NCBI RefSeq assembly: GCF_000292245.2
Contig: NZ_ALPT02000132.1
Span: forward strand, 1-6,694
Source of the DNA: Alkalihalobacillus alcalophilus ATCC 27647 = CGMCC 1.3604
Lineage (GTDB): Bacteria; Bacillota; Bacilli; Bacillales; Bacillaceae_D
Direction of reading: 5' to 3'
DNA: 6,694 bases
Position 1 is the stretch's first letter. Every line of letters starts with the position of its first letter. Made by a program: the position numbers and the translations under genes. This document shows, piece after piece, positions 1 through 6,500 of this stretch. The notes below the pieces were generated by a model, which was not told where the DNA came from, searched no databases, and saw only the letters and a program-made list of their open reading frames with translations.

Positions 1-543
1 GCAGTAAAAGTATTAGGGGCTGACGGAAATGGAACGGTTAGCTCTATTGCTCAAGGGCTTCAATGGAGTGCAGAGAACGGAATGGATATTGCCAATTTAA
101 GTCTGGGCAGTCCAACTGGTAGTCCAACACTAGAATTGGCAGTTAACCAAGCAACTTCTGCCGGTGTTCTTGTAGTAGCAGCTACAGGAAATAATGGGTC
201 TGGGACAGTTTCTTACCCTGCTCGTTATGCTAATGCACTTGCTGTTGGTGCAACGGACCAAAATGACAATCGGGCGAGTTTCTCTCAGTATGGGACAGGC
301 TTAGATATTGTCGCCCCAGGTGTAGGTGTGCAAAGCACATATTTGCAAAATCAATATGCAAGTCTAAGTGGTACCTCAATGGCCACTCCTCACGTAGCTG
401 GAGTTGCAGCTCTTGTGAAAGAGAAAAATCCTACATGGTCAAACGTAGAGATAAGACAGCACTTAACCAATACCGCCACACCGCTCGGAAATCCAACTCA
501 ATATGGTAGTGGTTTAGTGAATGCAGAGGAAGCGGTAAGATAA
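1..543 (+). CDS. Subtilisin-family (S8) serine protease, C-terminal part, 5' end off window
   Basis: The frame is open from base 1 and gives 180 residues before the TAA at 541-543. The start, signal peptide, propeptide, and the catalytic Asp and His lie upstream of the window. Visible are the oxyanion-hole Asn in ATGNNG, the SYPARYANALAVGATD segment typical of subtilisins, and the nucleophile Ser in GTSMATPHVAG (codon 376-378). The C-terminus, YGSGLVNAEEAVR, ends where mature subtilisins end, so there is no extra cell-wall or other domain. The sequence is very like the high-alkaline subtilisins (Savinase group; about 269 mature residues). The family is secreted and degrades extracellular protein as a nutrient supply. 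An internal ATG at 82 is not a real start, because homologous sequence continues upstream of it. A terminator follows at 553-597, so the gene ends its transcription unit. Confidence 0.95.
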   Translation, partial: AVKVLGADGNGTVSSIAQGLQWSAENGMDIANLSLGSPTGSPTLELAVNQATSAGVLVVAATGNNGSGTVSYPARYANALAVGATDQNDNRASFSQYGTGLDIVAPGVGVQSTYLQNQYASLSGTSMATPHVAGVAALVKEKNPTWSNVEIRQHLTNTATPLGNPTQYGSGLVNAEEAVR

Positions 544-552
544 GCTATAATT

Positions 553-597
553 AAGATGTGAATTTGTAAACATTACATATTCACATCTTTTTCTTTT
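553..597 (+). terminator. Rho-independent terminator of the subtilisin gene
   Basis: An 11-bp perfect stem, AAGATGTGAAT (553-563) with ATTCACATCTT (579-589), has a 15-nt loop and is followed by a T-rich tract (TTTTCTTTT). It begins 9 nt after the subtilisin stop codon, as expected for the end of a monocistronic secreted-protease gene. Confidence 0.85.
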
Positions 598-616
598 GGA
601 GAATTGTTCGGGAATG

Positions 617-649
617 AATATCATAAAAATTATAAATATTTATGATATT
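617..649. repeat. AT-rich inverted repeat upstream of pcp
   Basis: A perfect 11-bp inverted repeat, AATATCATAAA (617-627) and TTTATGATATT (639-649), has an 11-nt spacer and lies about 77 nt before the pcp start. No T-tract makes it a terminator, and the arms are purely AT apart from one C/G pair. It could be an operator, but no convincing sigma-A promoter could be placed around it, so a regulatory role is only a guess. Confidence 0.35.
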
Positions 650-725
650 ATAAAATAATAGCAATTTTGAACGGATATATCTTATATTCATTTTTAAAAT
701 TAAACTAAAAAGGTAGGTATATATA

Positions 726-1334
726 ATGAAAAGGCTATTGTTAACTGGATTTGAGCCATTCCTTGACTTTTCAATTAATCCAACAATGAAAATTGTAGAA
801 GAATTAGAGGGGGAAGAAGTTGGTCCATACATCATTACCTCAAAAGTGTTATCTGTTGATTTTGAATTGGCAGGTAAACAATTAGTAAAATACATAGATG
901 AGAATAAACCAGATGCTATTATTTCCCTTGGTCTTGCAGGAGGTAGGTATAAAATCACACCAGAAAGAGTAGCGATCAATGTTAATCATGGTCTAGCAGA
1001 TAATAACGGACATAGTCCGATGGATGAAGTGATTCAAGCTGAAGGTCCAGATGGCTTATTTTCTACTCTGCCTATTAGTCTTATGGTTAGTCAATTAATT
1101 AATAACGGGCTACCTGCTGAGATTTCTAATACGGCTGGAACTTATTTGTGTAATCATGTCATGTATCAAGCTCTTTATTATACAAAATCAAAAAATCTTT
1201 CTATTCCAGCAGGTTTTATTCATATCCCAGCCTCACATGAATTGGCTATTAAACACGGAAGAATTCCGAGTTGGAGTCATGAAGATTTAAAGAAAGCGAT
1301 CATAATTTGTATTAAATCTCTTATGAATTCTTAG
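726..1334 (+). CDS. pcp: Pyroglutamyl-peptidase I
   Basis: This is a 202-residue cytosolic cysteine peptidase (family C15) that removes N-terminal pyroglutamate from peptides and so makes blocked peptides available for further breakdown. It opens with the family's LLLTGFEPF segment. The GGRYKITPERVAIN block carries catalytic Glu80, SNTAGTYLCNHVMY carries nucleophile Cys142, and AGFIHIP carries His166, so the Glu-Cys-His triad is intact. Its length is slightly below the usual 210-215 residues, with the difference at the C-terminus after the catalytic His. The ATG at 726 has an AGGTAGG ribosome binding site at 711-717, 8 nt away. It stands alone between the subtilisin terminator and the downstream permease. 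No terminator is visible after its TAG, so read-through into the permease is possible. Confidence 0.95.
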   Translation: MKRLLLTGFEPFLDFSINPTMKIVEELEGEEVGPYIITSKVLSVDFELAGKQLVKYIDENKPDAIISLGLAGGRYKITPERVAINVNHGLADNNGHSPMDEVIQAEGPDGLFSTLPISLMVSQLINNGLPAEISNTAGTYLCNHVMYQALYYTKSKNLSIPAGFIHIPASHELAIKHGRIPSWSHEDLKKAIIICIKSLMNS

Positions 1335-1453
1335 TAAGTTTGTAGACTCATATACACTATTAGATTACTTTAATTTGTGGATCTAAAAATGGGAATAGGG
1401 TGTAATAGGGCTATATGTAAATGATTTTATTTCTGACTGTACTATTCTATATT

Positions 1454-1458
1454 GGAGG
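1454..1458 (+). promoter_or_regulatory. Ribosome binding site that decides the permease start
   Basis: GGAGG directly abuts an ATG at 1459, which leaves no spacer, and sits 6 nt before an in-frame GTG at 1465. A second ATG at 1463 is out of frame and is followed at once by TGA. Spacing therefore favours GTG 1465 as the real start, shortening the protein by two residues relative to ATG 1459. Confidence 0.65.
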
Positions 1459-1464
1459 ATGGAT

Positions 1465-2654
1465 GTGACACAGCTTCAAAAAGAAATAAACAATGAAAAG
1501 GCTTTGTGGGCTTTGTTTTTTGGGATTGTTTTAGTTGCTGCAAATTTAAGAGCACCGATATCAGCGGTGGGTCCGCTTCTGAGTTCAATTCAGGAAAGCC
1601 TTGGGTTAACTAAATCTGTGGCAGGGAGTATGACAACGATTCCTCTTGTCGCTTTTGCTCTTTTGTCTCCTTTTGCTCCGAGATTTGCTAGAAAATTTGG
1701 AACGGAGAGGACAATCTTTGTTGCTTTTATTGTATTAACAATTGGAATAGCGGTTCGCATCTATCCGAGCATTCCATCTTTATTTATTGGGACAGCTTTT
1801 GTTGGTGCGGCGATTGCTATTTGTAATGTCCTTCTGCCTGCGATTATAAAGCAGCATTTTCCATTACGGCTTGGGCTGATGACAGGGATTTATGGGCTTG
1901 TTATGAATATAACAGCAGCCCTTTCTTCTGGTATTAGTGAGCCGCTATCCTTATATTTTCATTGGAGTGGAGCGTTAGCCATTTGGGGGATACTTGCTGT
2001 GAGCGCCCTCTTCATCTGGAGTTTTCAGCTTAAAAACAATCAACCAATAAAAAAGGATTAGACAAAACGGGGTCTGTTTCTTTTCGTTTGCGTACATCAT
2101 CGTTAGCTTGGTTTGTTACGGCTTTTATGGGGGTCCAATCCTTTTTATACTATACAGTTTTGACATGGCTTCCGCAGATTTTGGAGACATATGGATATAG
2201 CTCAATAGCAGCAGGCTGGATGTTAGCGAGCATGCAAGGAGCTTTATTTCCAATGACGTTTCTTATCCCGATTCTTGCAGGGAAAATGAAGGATCAACGA
2301 TTTTTGTCTGTAGCTACAGGTGTTTGTTTTCTTATATCAAGTGTTGGTTTGTTAATAGGGTTTTGGTTACCGCTATGGGTATTACTAATGGGAGTCGCAT
2401 GTGGTAGTGCTTTTGGTTTGGCGATGATGTTCTTCCCTCTTCGTACGAAGGAAGCACATCAAGCGGCCAAGCTATCAGGAATGGCTCAATCCTTAGGATA
2501 TTTATTGGCAGCATCAGGTCCTGTTTTATTCGGCTTTATCCACGAGCTATCTGGTGGATGGAGGACACCAATGATGCTCCTTGTTATTCTATCAATCGTC
2601 ATTTGTTTTTTCGGTTTTAAAGCGGGAAGTGGCTTTGTTGAAGGGGAAAAATGA
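1465..2654 (+). pseudogene. CynX/NimT-family MFS permease, interrupted by a -1 frame change
   Basis: Together the two frames encode a 396-residue major facilitator permease, the usual size for the cyanate/2-nitroimidazole transporter (CynX/NimT) group; the real substrate cannot be told. The first frame (1465-2061) carries the N-terminal six-helix half, including the family hallmark NLRAPISAVGPLL, and ends at TAG 2059-2061. The second frame is open from 2034 and runs to TGA 2652-2654; it carries the C-terminal six-helix half (SFLYYTVLTWLPQIL, then PILAGKMKDQRF). A -1 shift at codons ATA AAA AAG (A-run 2049-2054) joins them as NQPIKK-GLDKTGS. The break thus falls exactly in the cytoplasmic loop between TM6 and TM7. 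No ribosome binding site is seen before the second half, and a TTG at 2088 is not a credible start. Loss of one A from a run of seven is the simplest cause; A AAA AAG is also a classic bacterial -1 slippery site. The family call is firm; whether a functional product is made is open. Confidence 0.85.
2049..2055 (+). other. A AAA AAG heptamer at the permease frame break
   Basis: The zero-frame codons are AT-A AAA AAG GAT TAG, so the heptamer is in the exact phase used in dnaX-type -1 frameshifting, and the zero-frame stop is only one codon later. After a -1 slip the ribosome would read GGA TTA GAC and enter the C-terminal half. No Shine-Dalgarno-like stimulator is seen upstream. Downstream only weak 4-bp pairings (AGAC with GTCT, or AAAC with GTTT) are possible, so the usual stimulators are not evident. 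Confidence 0.4.
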
Positions 2655-2669
2655 AGAGTGAAGCTAAGA

Positions 2670-2705
2670 AAAAACAACCCAATCAGTAGATAATGGGTTG
2701 TTTTT
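2670..2705. terminator. Bidirectional terminator between convergent genes
   Basis: A 12-bp stem, AAAAACAACCCA (2670-2681) with TGGGTTGTTTTT (2694-2705), has a 12-nt loop. The T-run on the plus strand and the A-run on the left arm make it usable in both directions. It lies 15 nt after the permease stop and 6 nt after the stop of the opposing oligoendopeptidase gene, so it can end both transcripts. Confidence 0.9.
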
Positions 2706-2711
2706 AACTTC

Positions 2712-4409
2712 TTATAATGCTTGATCATCAACTGATTCAAGCCAATCCTCAATCGTTTTTACTACTGTTTCAACCATACCTTCTTCAAATGGAGAGGCGA
2801 GGGAGGCAGCCTCTACTAATTCGAGGAATGACTTTGAGCCACCGAGCTTACATAGGTTTAAATAATCATTCCATGCTTTTTCTTTGTTCTCCTGTGATCT
2901 TTTCCAAAACTGAAAGGCACAAATTTGGGCAAGGGTGTAGTCAATATAATAAAACGGTGATTTGTAAATATGACCTTGTCTTTTCCAAAGGTTCCCCTCT
3001 TCTAAATAAGCATTGCCATCATAATCGCGGTGAGGTAGGTAGATTTCTTCTAGCTGTTTCCATGCTTGTTTACGTTCTGTTGGTGTCCATTCAGGGTTTT
3101 CGTAAATAAGATGTTGAAATTCATCGACAGCGACTCCATATGGCAGGAATTGAAGGCCAGTCGCTAAATGCGAATATTTGTATTTATCTGTATCTTCTTT
3201 GAAAAATAATTCCATCCACGGCCAGGTTAGAAATTCCATACTCATCGAATGGATTTCGCAAGCTTCATGTGTCGGGAATAAATATTCCGGTATACCGATA
3301 TCTCGACTTAAATAGCATTGAAAAGCATGACCAACTTCATGAGTGAGAACATCAAGATCATCAGAAGTTCCATTAAAGTTAGCAAATATAAACGGAGCTT
3401 GATAATCCTCAATAAAAGTACAGTAACCGCCCGCTTCTTTTCCTTTTTTTGCTTCGAGATCCATTAAGTTTCGATCAAGCATAAATTGGAAAAATTCCTT
3501 CGTTTCTGGAGAGAGTTCTTCATACATTTTTTTTCCGTTATCAATAATCCACTCTGGAGAGCCTTTTGGTTTGGCATTTCCGGTTTTATACTTGAAATTC
3601 TCATCATAAAATTTTAGTGAATCAACACCAATTCGGTTCGCTTGTTTTTTATACAGTTTAGAGGCGAGTGGGACGATCACATCGCGTACTTGTTTACGAA
3701 AAACTTCAACCATCTCTGCATTATAATCAATTCTTAACATGCGGATATAGCCTAGCTCGACAAAGTTTTTATATCCAAGTGTGGTCGCGATTTCGTGGCG
3801 AACTTTAACTAATTGATCGTAAATCTCATCAAATCTTTCTGAATGACTTGCGAAAAAACCAAAACTAGCATTAGTGGCTTCTTGCCGAATGTTACGTTTA
3901 TGGTCCTGTGTGAATGGAGCAAGCTGAGCAAGTGTGTAACTTTCTCCTTGGAATTCAATTTCTGCTGAGGCAACAAGTTTTGCATATTCAGACGTTAGTT
4001 TATTTTCCTTTTGAAGCAAATGAATTACTTCGGGTGAAAAAGATTTGATTTGAAAATCAGCTATGTCGAATAATTGTGCTCCCCACTTCTTTTCGAGTGC
4101 TTCACGGCATGGAGACTTAATTAACTCTTGGTAAAGAGCCGTATTTAATTCATCCAATTCTGGTGAAATTTCATCAAAGAAATCTCGTTCTTTTTGATAA
4201 AAATCATCATTTGTATCAATCGATGAACGAATATAAGTAAGTGTGTACATCGTGGAAAGTTTACTGCGAAATTGATTAATCTTTTCAAGTGCTGTTGTCG
4301 CTGCCTTCACATTTGTTGCATCGGTAAATTCTTTTAGTAATAATTTAAAATCTTCTTTTACAGATTGGACATTCGGCCGTTCGTATGTATAGTTTTCAAA
4401 ACTTATCAT
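2712..4409 (-). CDS. M3-family zinc oligoendopeptidase (PepF-like)
   Basis: This is a 565-residue cytosolic metallopeptidase of family M3 (subfamily with PepF), which cuts short internalised peptides. The zinc site is intact: DVLTHEVGHAFQCYL gives HEVGH about residues 357-361, and the third ligand is the Glu of ACEIHSMSMEF, 24 residues after the second His. The C-terminal SPFYYIDYTLAQICAFQFW block is typical of this subgroup. Length matches the 550-570 residues of the shorter M3 oligoendopeptidases. The upstream ATG at 4415 touches GGGGG (4416-4420) with no spacer, whereas the ATG at 4409 has 6 nt, so 4409 is preferred. No clear promoter is seen in the AT-rich 144 nt before it. With no terminator after the acetyltransferase gene, some read-through from that operon is possible. 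No signal peptide is present. Confidence 0.93.
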   Translation of the reverse strand: MISFENYTYERPNVQSVKEDFKLLLKEFTDATNVKAATTALEKINQFRSKLSTMYTLTYIRSSIDTNDDFYQKERDFFDEISPELDELNTALYQELIKSPCREALEKKWGAQLFDIADFQIKSFSPEVIHLLQKENKLTSEYAKLVASAEIEFQGESYTLAQLAPFTQDHKRNIRQEATNASFGFFASHSERFDEIYDQLVKVRHEIATTLGYKNFVELGYIRMLRIDYNAEMVEVFRKQVRDVIVPLASKLYKKQANRIGVDSLKFYDENFKYKTGNAKPKGSPEWIIDNGKKMYEELSPETKEFFQFMLDRNLMDLEAKKGKEAGGYCTFIEDYQAPFIFANFNGTSDDLDVLTHEVGHAFQCYLSRDIGIPEYLFPTHEACEIHSMSMEFLTWPWMELFFKEDTDKYKYSHLATGLQFLPYGVAVDEFQHLIYENPEWTPTERKQAWKQLEEIYLPHRDYDGNAYLEEGNLWKRQGHIYKSPFYYIDYTLAQICAFQFWKRSQENKEKAWNDYLNLCKLGGSKSFLELVEAASLASPFEEGMVETVVKTIEDWLESVDDQAL

Positions 4410-4415
4410 GGTCAT

Positions 4416-4420
4416 CCCCC
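4416..4420 (-). promoter_or_regulatory. Ribosome binding site that decides the oligoendopeptidase start
   Basis: On the minus strand AAAGGGGG runs straight into ATG 4415 and then reaches ATG 4409 after 6 nt. Zero spacing is not workable for initiation, so the second ATG (protein beginning MISFENYTYERP) is favoured. Confidence 0.6.
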
Positions 4421-4553
4421 TTTATCTATATATGTATTCGACATTCTTTTTTAAAATCCTTTAAAATAATTGCTTTTTTCAAATAATATTTGTTTAGAAT
4501 CAATAGTTTTGGATCGTGTTAGCTTGTTGGGAGGCACTGGTGTGTCCTTTCAT

Positions 4554-5000
4554 TTATTTAGTGAGCTCTTTTTCAAGAATAATTTTGTGCCTACCTTTTT
4601 TATCTGTATAGGTTTCGAGCACATCAAATCCGTTTTTTATATTTAAAACTAGCATGTTACGCCATTTATTCATTGTTTTTGTTTGGACAATTTGGTAACC
4701 ATGCTCTCTTAGTGTGTCATGTTGCATTTGCATGAGACTAGAAGCAATGCCGTAATGCCGATAATCGGGGTCTACACCACCAAGCCAGCTGTAGAACTTC
4801 TCTTTAGTTAATTGATAGCCCATTTTATAGCCAACGAGTTGGTTGTTATTGTAAGCTAAATGAATGAGAATGTGAGGTTGCTGACGCAGTTTTTCGGTAA
4901 AATCGGACGTTTGATCAAAGATTTTATTATGGAGACGTATAAGTTCAGTTAATTCTTTTTGAGATGGTATGGATTCTAATTGAGAGAACGATAGCTTCAT
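4554..5000 (-). CDS. GNAT-family N-acetyltransferase
   Basis: This 148-residue soluble protein has the GNAT fold: an N-terminal substrate-side region, the VGYKMGY strand, then motif A (LGGVDPDYRHYGIASSLM) with the acetyl-CoA pyrophosphate loop R81-x-x-G84-I-A86. It is followed by TKTMNKWRNMLVLNIKNGFDV, which matches the late strand and helix where GNAT enzymes carry an Asn. It ends in the usual strand (HKIILEKEL). It should transfer an acetyl group from acetyl-CoA to an amine; the acceptor cannot be predicted. AAGGAG at 5006-5011 stands 5 nt before the ATG, fixing the start. Its start lies 27 nt after the true end of the MgtC-like gene on the same strand, so the two are probably cotranscribed. 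No terminator follows it; a small bulged hairpin (GGACAC/GTGCC) lacks a U-tract. Confidence 0.88.
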   Translation of the reverse strand: MKLSFSQLESIPSQKELTELIRLHNKIFDQTSDFTEKLRQQPHILIHLAYNNNQLVGYKMGYQLTKEKFYSWLGGVDPDYRHYGIASSLMQMQHDTLREHGYQIVQTKTMNKWRNMLVLNIKNGFDVLETYTDKKGRHKIILEKELTK

Positions 5001-5027
5001 TTTGACTCCTTCTTTGACTAGGTTTTC

Positions 5028-5776
5028 TTATAATTTCTCGACATTAACAGACTTAACATAACGGATTTTTTTAATAATATAATAGACATCTGTAATATAC
5101 ATTTTACTTGGTACGGATATTTTTAAATCGATTAGTTGATTGCCGTTATCTAAATCTTTCACTTTAACTGAACGGATAGAAATTTCTTTTTTGCGTCGTT
5201 TCTTTTTTTCTTTGTAATGGGTTCAGTGGCTTTTTCTTCAAGTATTTCTCCTTTTTGCTCAATGGCTTCAATAAGTTCTGTCATATTTAGATTCGGTTCC
5301 ATCACGATTTTTAAGGCGACATCATCCTGTTTAAGAGTGGGCGGACCAATTGTTTTTAACAAGGATGGGATGATATTAATGGCAATAAGGATTAGAAGAA
5401 CTGTATAAAATGATTCAAGATAGAAGCCCGCACCAATCGCAATTCCAAGTCCAGAAGCTGCCCAAATCATGGCTGCTGTTGTCAAACCAGAAATAACGTC
5501 ATTATTACGGCGGAGAATAACTCCGGCCCCAAGGAAACCGACTCCACTAACAATTTGAGCGGCAAGACGCATCGGGTCCATATTCGTTGATAACCCTTCT
5601 GCTGAATATTTAAAAAATGATTCTACTGAAACGATCGTTACAAGACAGCTAGCAACACAGATGACCATGCTTGTCTTTAAACCTAGAGGCTTATGTTTCA
5701 TTTGACGATCAATACCGATGACAAGCCCTAATAGTAGGGAAAGGCTAATTTTAATAACGAATTCTTGAATAAACAT
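5028..5776 (-). pseudogene. MgtC/SapB-family membrane protein, interrupted by a -1 frame change
   Basis: The first frame (5776 to TGA at 5159-5161, 205 residues) holds the membrane domain: SLLLGLVIGIDRQ, then LGLKTSMVICVASCLVTIVS, DPMRLAAQIVSGVGFLGAGV and SGLTTAAMIWAASGLGIAIG, all diagnostic of MgtC/SapB proteins, with about four to five helices. The family is linked to survival at low magnesium and to membrane or ATP-synthase control; the exact role here is unknown. The frame then ends early in KKKRNDAKKKFLSVQLK. In the -1 frame the sequence continues as EISIRSVKVKDLDNGN and on to VKSVNVEKL, ending at TAA 5028-5030. This supplies the missing half of the C-terminal soluble domain for a 249-residue whole. 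The shift fits either a lost A in the 7-A run (5203-5209) or slippage on A AAA AAG (5186-5192). GGAGG at 5785-5789 lies 8 nt before ATG 5776; an earlier ATG at 5812 overlaps the -10 box and is rejected. Confidence 0.85.
5186..5192 (-). other. A AAA AAG heptamer at the MgtC-like frame break
   Basis: Counting from ATG 5776, the zero-frame codons here are GCA AAA AAG AAA, so the heptamer A AAA AAG is in correct slippery phase. A -1 slip reads GAA ATT TCT ATC next, exactly the frame of the recovered C-terminal domain. The zero-frame TGA lies 24 nt beyond the heptamer. A possible 5-bp CCGTT/AACGG stem begins 10 nt downstream but has a long loop. An A-run of seven just upstream (5203-5209) is an alternative site of the frame change. 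Confidence 0.4.
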
Positions 5777-5784
5777 AATTAATT

Positions 5785-5789
5785 CCTCC
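5785..5789 (-). promoter_or_regulatory. Ribosome binding site of the MgtC-like gene
   Basis: TGGAGG precedes ATG 5776 with 8 nt spacing on the minus strand. It decides the start, since the upstream in-frame ATG at 5812 has no such site and overlaps the promoter -10 box. Confidence 0.8.
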
Positions 5790-5810
5790 AGTCTAGGTCT
5801 ATAATCTTTC

Positions 5811-5839
5811 ATTATGAGTTATATTGGTAAAATTTTCAA
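5811..5839 (-). promoter_or_regulatory. Sigma-A-type promoter for the MgtC-like/acetyltransferase operon
   Basis: On the minus strand TTGAAA (5839-5834) and CATAAT (5816-5811) are separated by exactly 17 bp; each matches the consensus at 5 of 6 positions. Transcription would begin near 5804, leaving a leader of roughly 28 nt before ATG 5776 that includes the GGAGG site. It reads away from the 5S gene, so the 5777-5992 gap is a divergent promoter region. Confidence 0.7.
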
Positions 5840-5942
5840 CTTCTTAATCAAGAAACTTTTTTGACTCATTCATTAATATATGTAGAAAAGCATACTTTTT
5901 ATGAAGAAGCATAATGTTTTAAAATTTTTTTTGAAGAAAAGC

Positions 5943-5971
5943 TTGCATTACATTTTGTAGCATGGTAAGAT
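5943..5971 (+). promoter_or_regulatory. Candidate promoter for the 5S-tRNA unit
   Basis: TTGCAT (5943-5948) and TAAGAT (5966-5971) are 17 bp apart, 4 of 6 matches each. They lie 21 nt before the mature 5S 5' end. Because no 23S gene precedes the 5S, some promoter is needed here; this is the best candidate but a weak one. Confidence 0.4.
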
Positions 5972-5992
5972 ATATCTTGTGTCAGAGAAAAA

Positions 5993-6109
5993 GTCTGGTG
6001 GCGATAGCGAAGAGGTCACACCCGTTTCCATGCCGAACACGGCCGTTAAGCTCTTCAGCGCCGATGGTAGTTGGGGGCTTCCCCCTGTGAGAGTAGGACG
6101 TTGCCAGGC
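5993..6109 (+). rRNA. rrf: 5S ribosomal RNA
   Basis: About 117 nt match the Bacillus-type 5S. GGTGGCGATAGCGAAGAGG is near the 5' end, GCCGAACACGG and TTAAGCTCTTCAGCGCCGAT in the middle, then GTTGGGGG/CCCCCTGTGAGAGTAGGACG. The ends pair as helix I: GTCTGGTGGC (5993-6002) with GTTGCCAGGC (6100-6109), including several G-U pairs. The molecule is a large-subunit rRNA component. No 23S sequence lies upstream; the MgtC-like gene, on the other strand, starts only about 216 nt away. This is therefore an isolated 5S gene rather than the tail of a complete rRNA operon. Confidence 0.95.
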
Positions 6110-6148
6110 TGTACTTGATACATACATAATATCCTGATGATTGGATAT

Positions 6149-6179
6149 ATTAACTTTAATAACGACGCGGGGTGGAGCA
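6149..6179 (+). repeat. Partial duplicate of the tRNA-Met leader and 5' end (copy 1)
   Basis: ATTAACTTTAATAACGA followed by CGCGGGGTGGAGCA repeats, with one extra A, the sequence at 6285-6314 that leads into the real tRNA. Only the first 14 nt of the tRNA are present; afterwards the sequence diverges (ACGAGCATT instead of GTCTGGTAG). It cannot fold as a tRNA. It lies just after a small ATATCC/GGATAT hairpin (6129-6148) downstream of the 5S. Confidence 0.8.
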
Positions 6180-6284
6180 ACGAGCATTACATCAATGAGT
6201 AATCTCCGAGTAACATCGACGCAGCAAACTTCAAAGCGTAAGCTAGAAGAGGAAGATGTCCTCATCATTGAGAAAGCATCATCC

Positions 6285-6374
<90 letters not shown>

Positions 6375-6380
6375 TACCAT

Positions 6381-6415
6381 AAAAAATCGAAACAGACTAT
6401 TGTTTCGATTTTTTT
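6381..6415 (+). terminator. Terminator of the 5S-tRNA unit
   Basis: A stem of up to 14 bp, AAAAAATCGAAACA (6381-6394) with TGTTTCGATTTTTT (6401-6414), has a 6-nt loop (GACTAT) and the T-run built into its 3' arm. It follows the tRNA closely and is the strongest terminator in the window. Confidence 0.92.
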
Positions 6416-6500
6416 GTTATGCACACAATAGAAGCGATAACTTGTAATGGAGAAGAACGGCGGCGAGGAAGTCAGTTTGTTATCTAAGGACAATTGTTCC

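Noticed and set aside
581..979. Minus-strand 132-residue open frame
   Set aside because: It runs antisense over the pcp 5' region and the subtilisin terminator, has no family features, and shows an AT-rich low-complexity C-terminal part.
1394..1410. Direct AATAGGG repeat 10 bp apart upstream of the permease, and a shared GTGTAATAGG with the terminal repeats
   Set aside because: A 7-mer pair and a single 10-mer match are within chance in AT-rich DNA; no promoter could be aligned with them.
2088..2654. Second half of the permease as an independent gene starting at TTG 2088
   Set aside because: There is no ribosome binding site before the TTG, and the frame is open and family-like upstream of it to the A-run, so it is the continuation of the first half.
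4510..4553. Hairpin (GGACAC/GTGCC) after the acetyltransferase gene as a terminator
   Set aside because: The stem is short and bulged and has no U-tract on the minus strand.
6129..6148. ATATCC/GGATAT hairpin after the 5S as a terminator
   Set aside because: Only 6 bp, mostly A-T, and not followed by a T-run; the tRNA downstream is probably cotranscribed.
6435..6484. GATAAC/GTTATC inverted repeat before the array
   Set aside because: Only 6 bp with a 38-nt spacer, no conserved context, compatible with chance.
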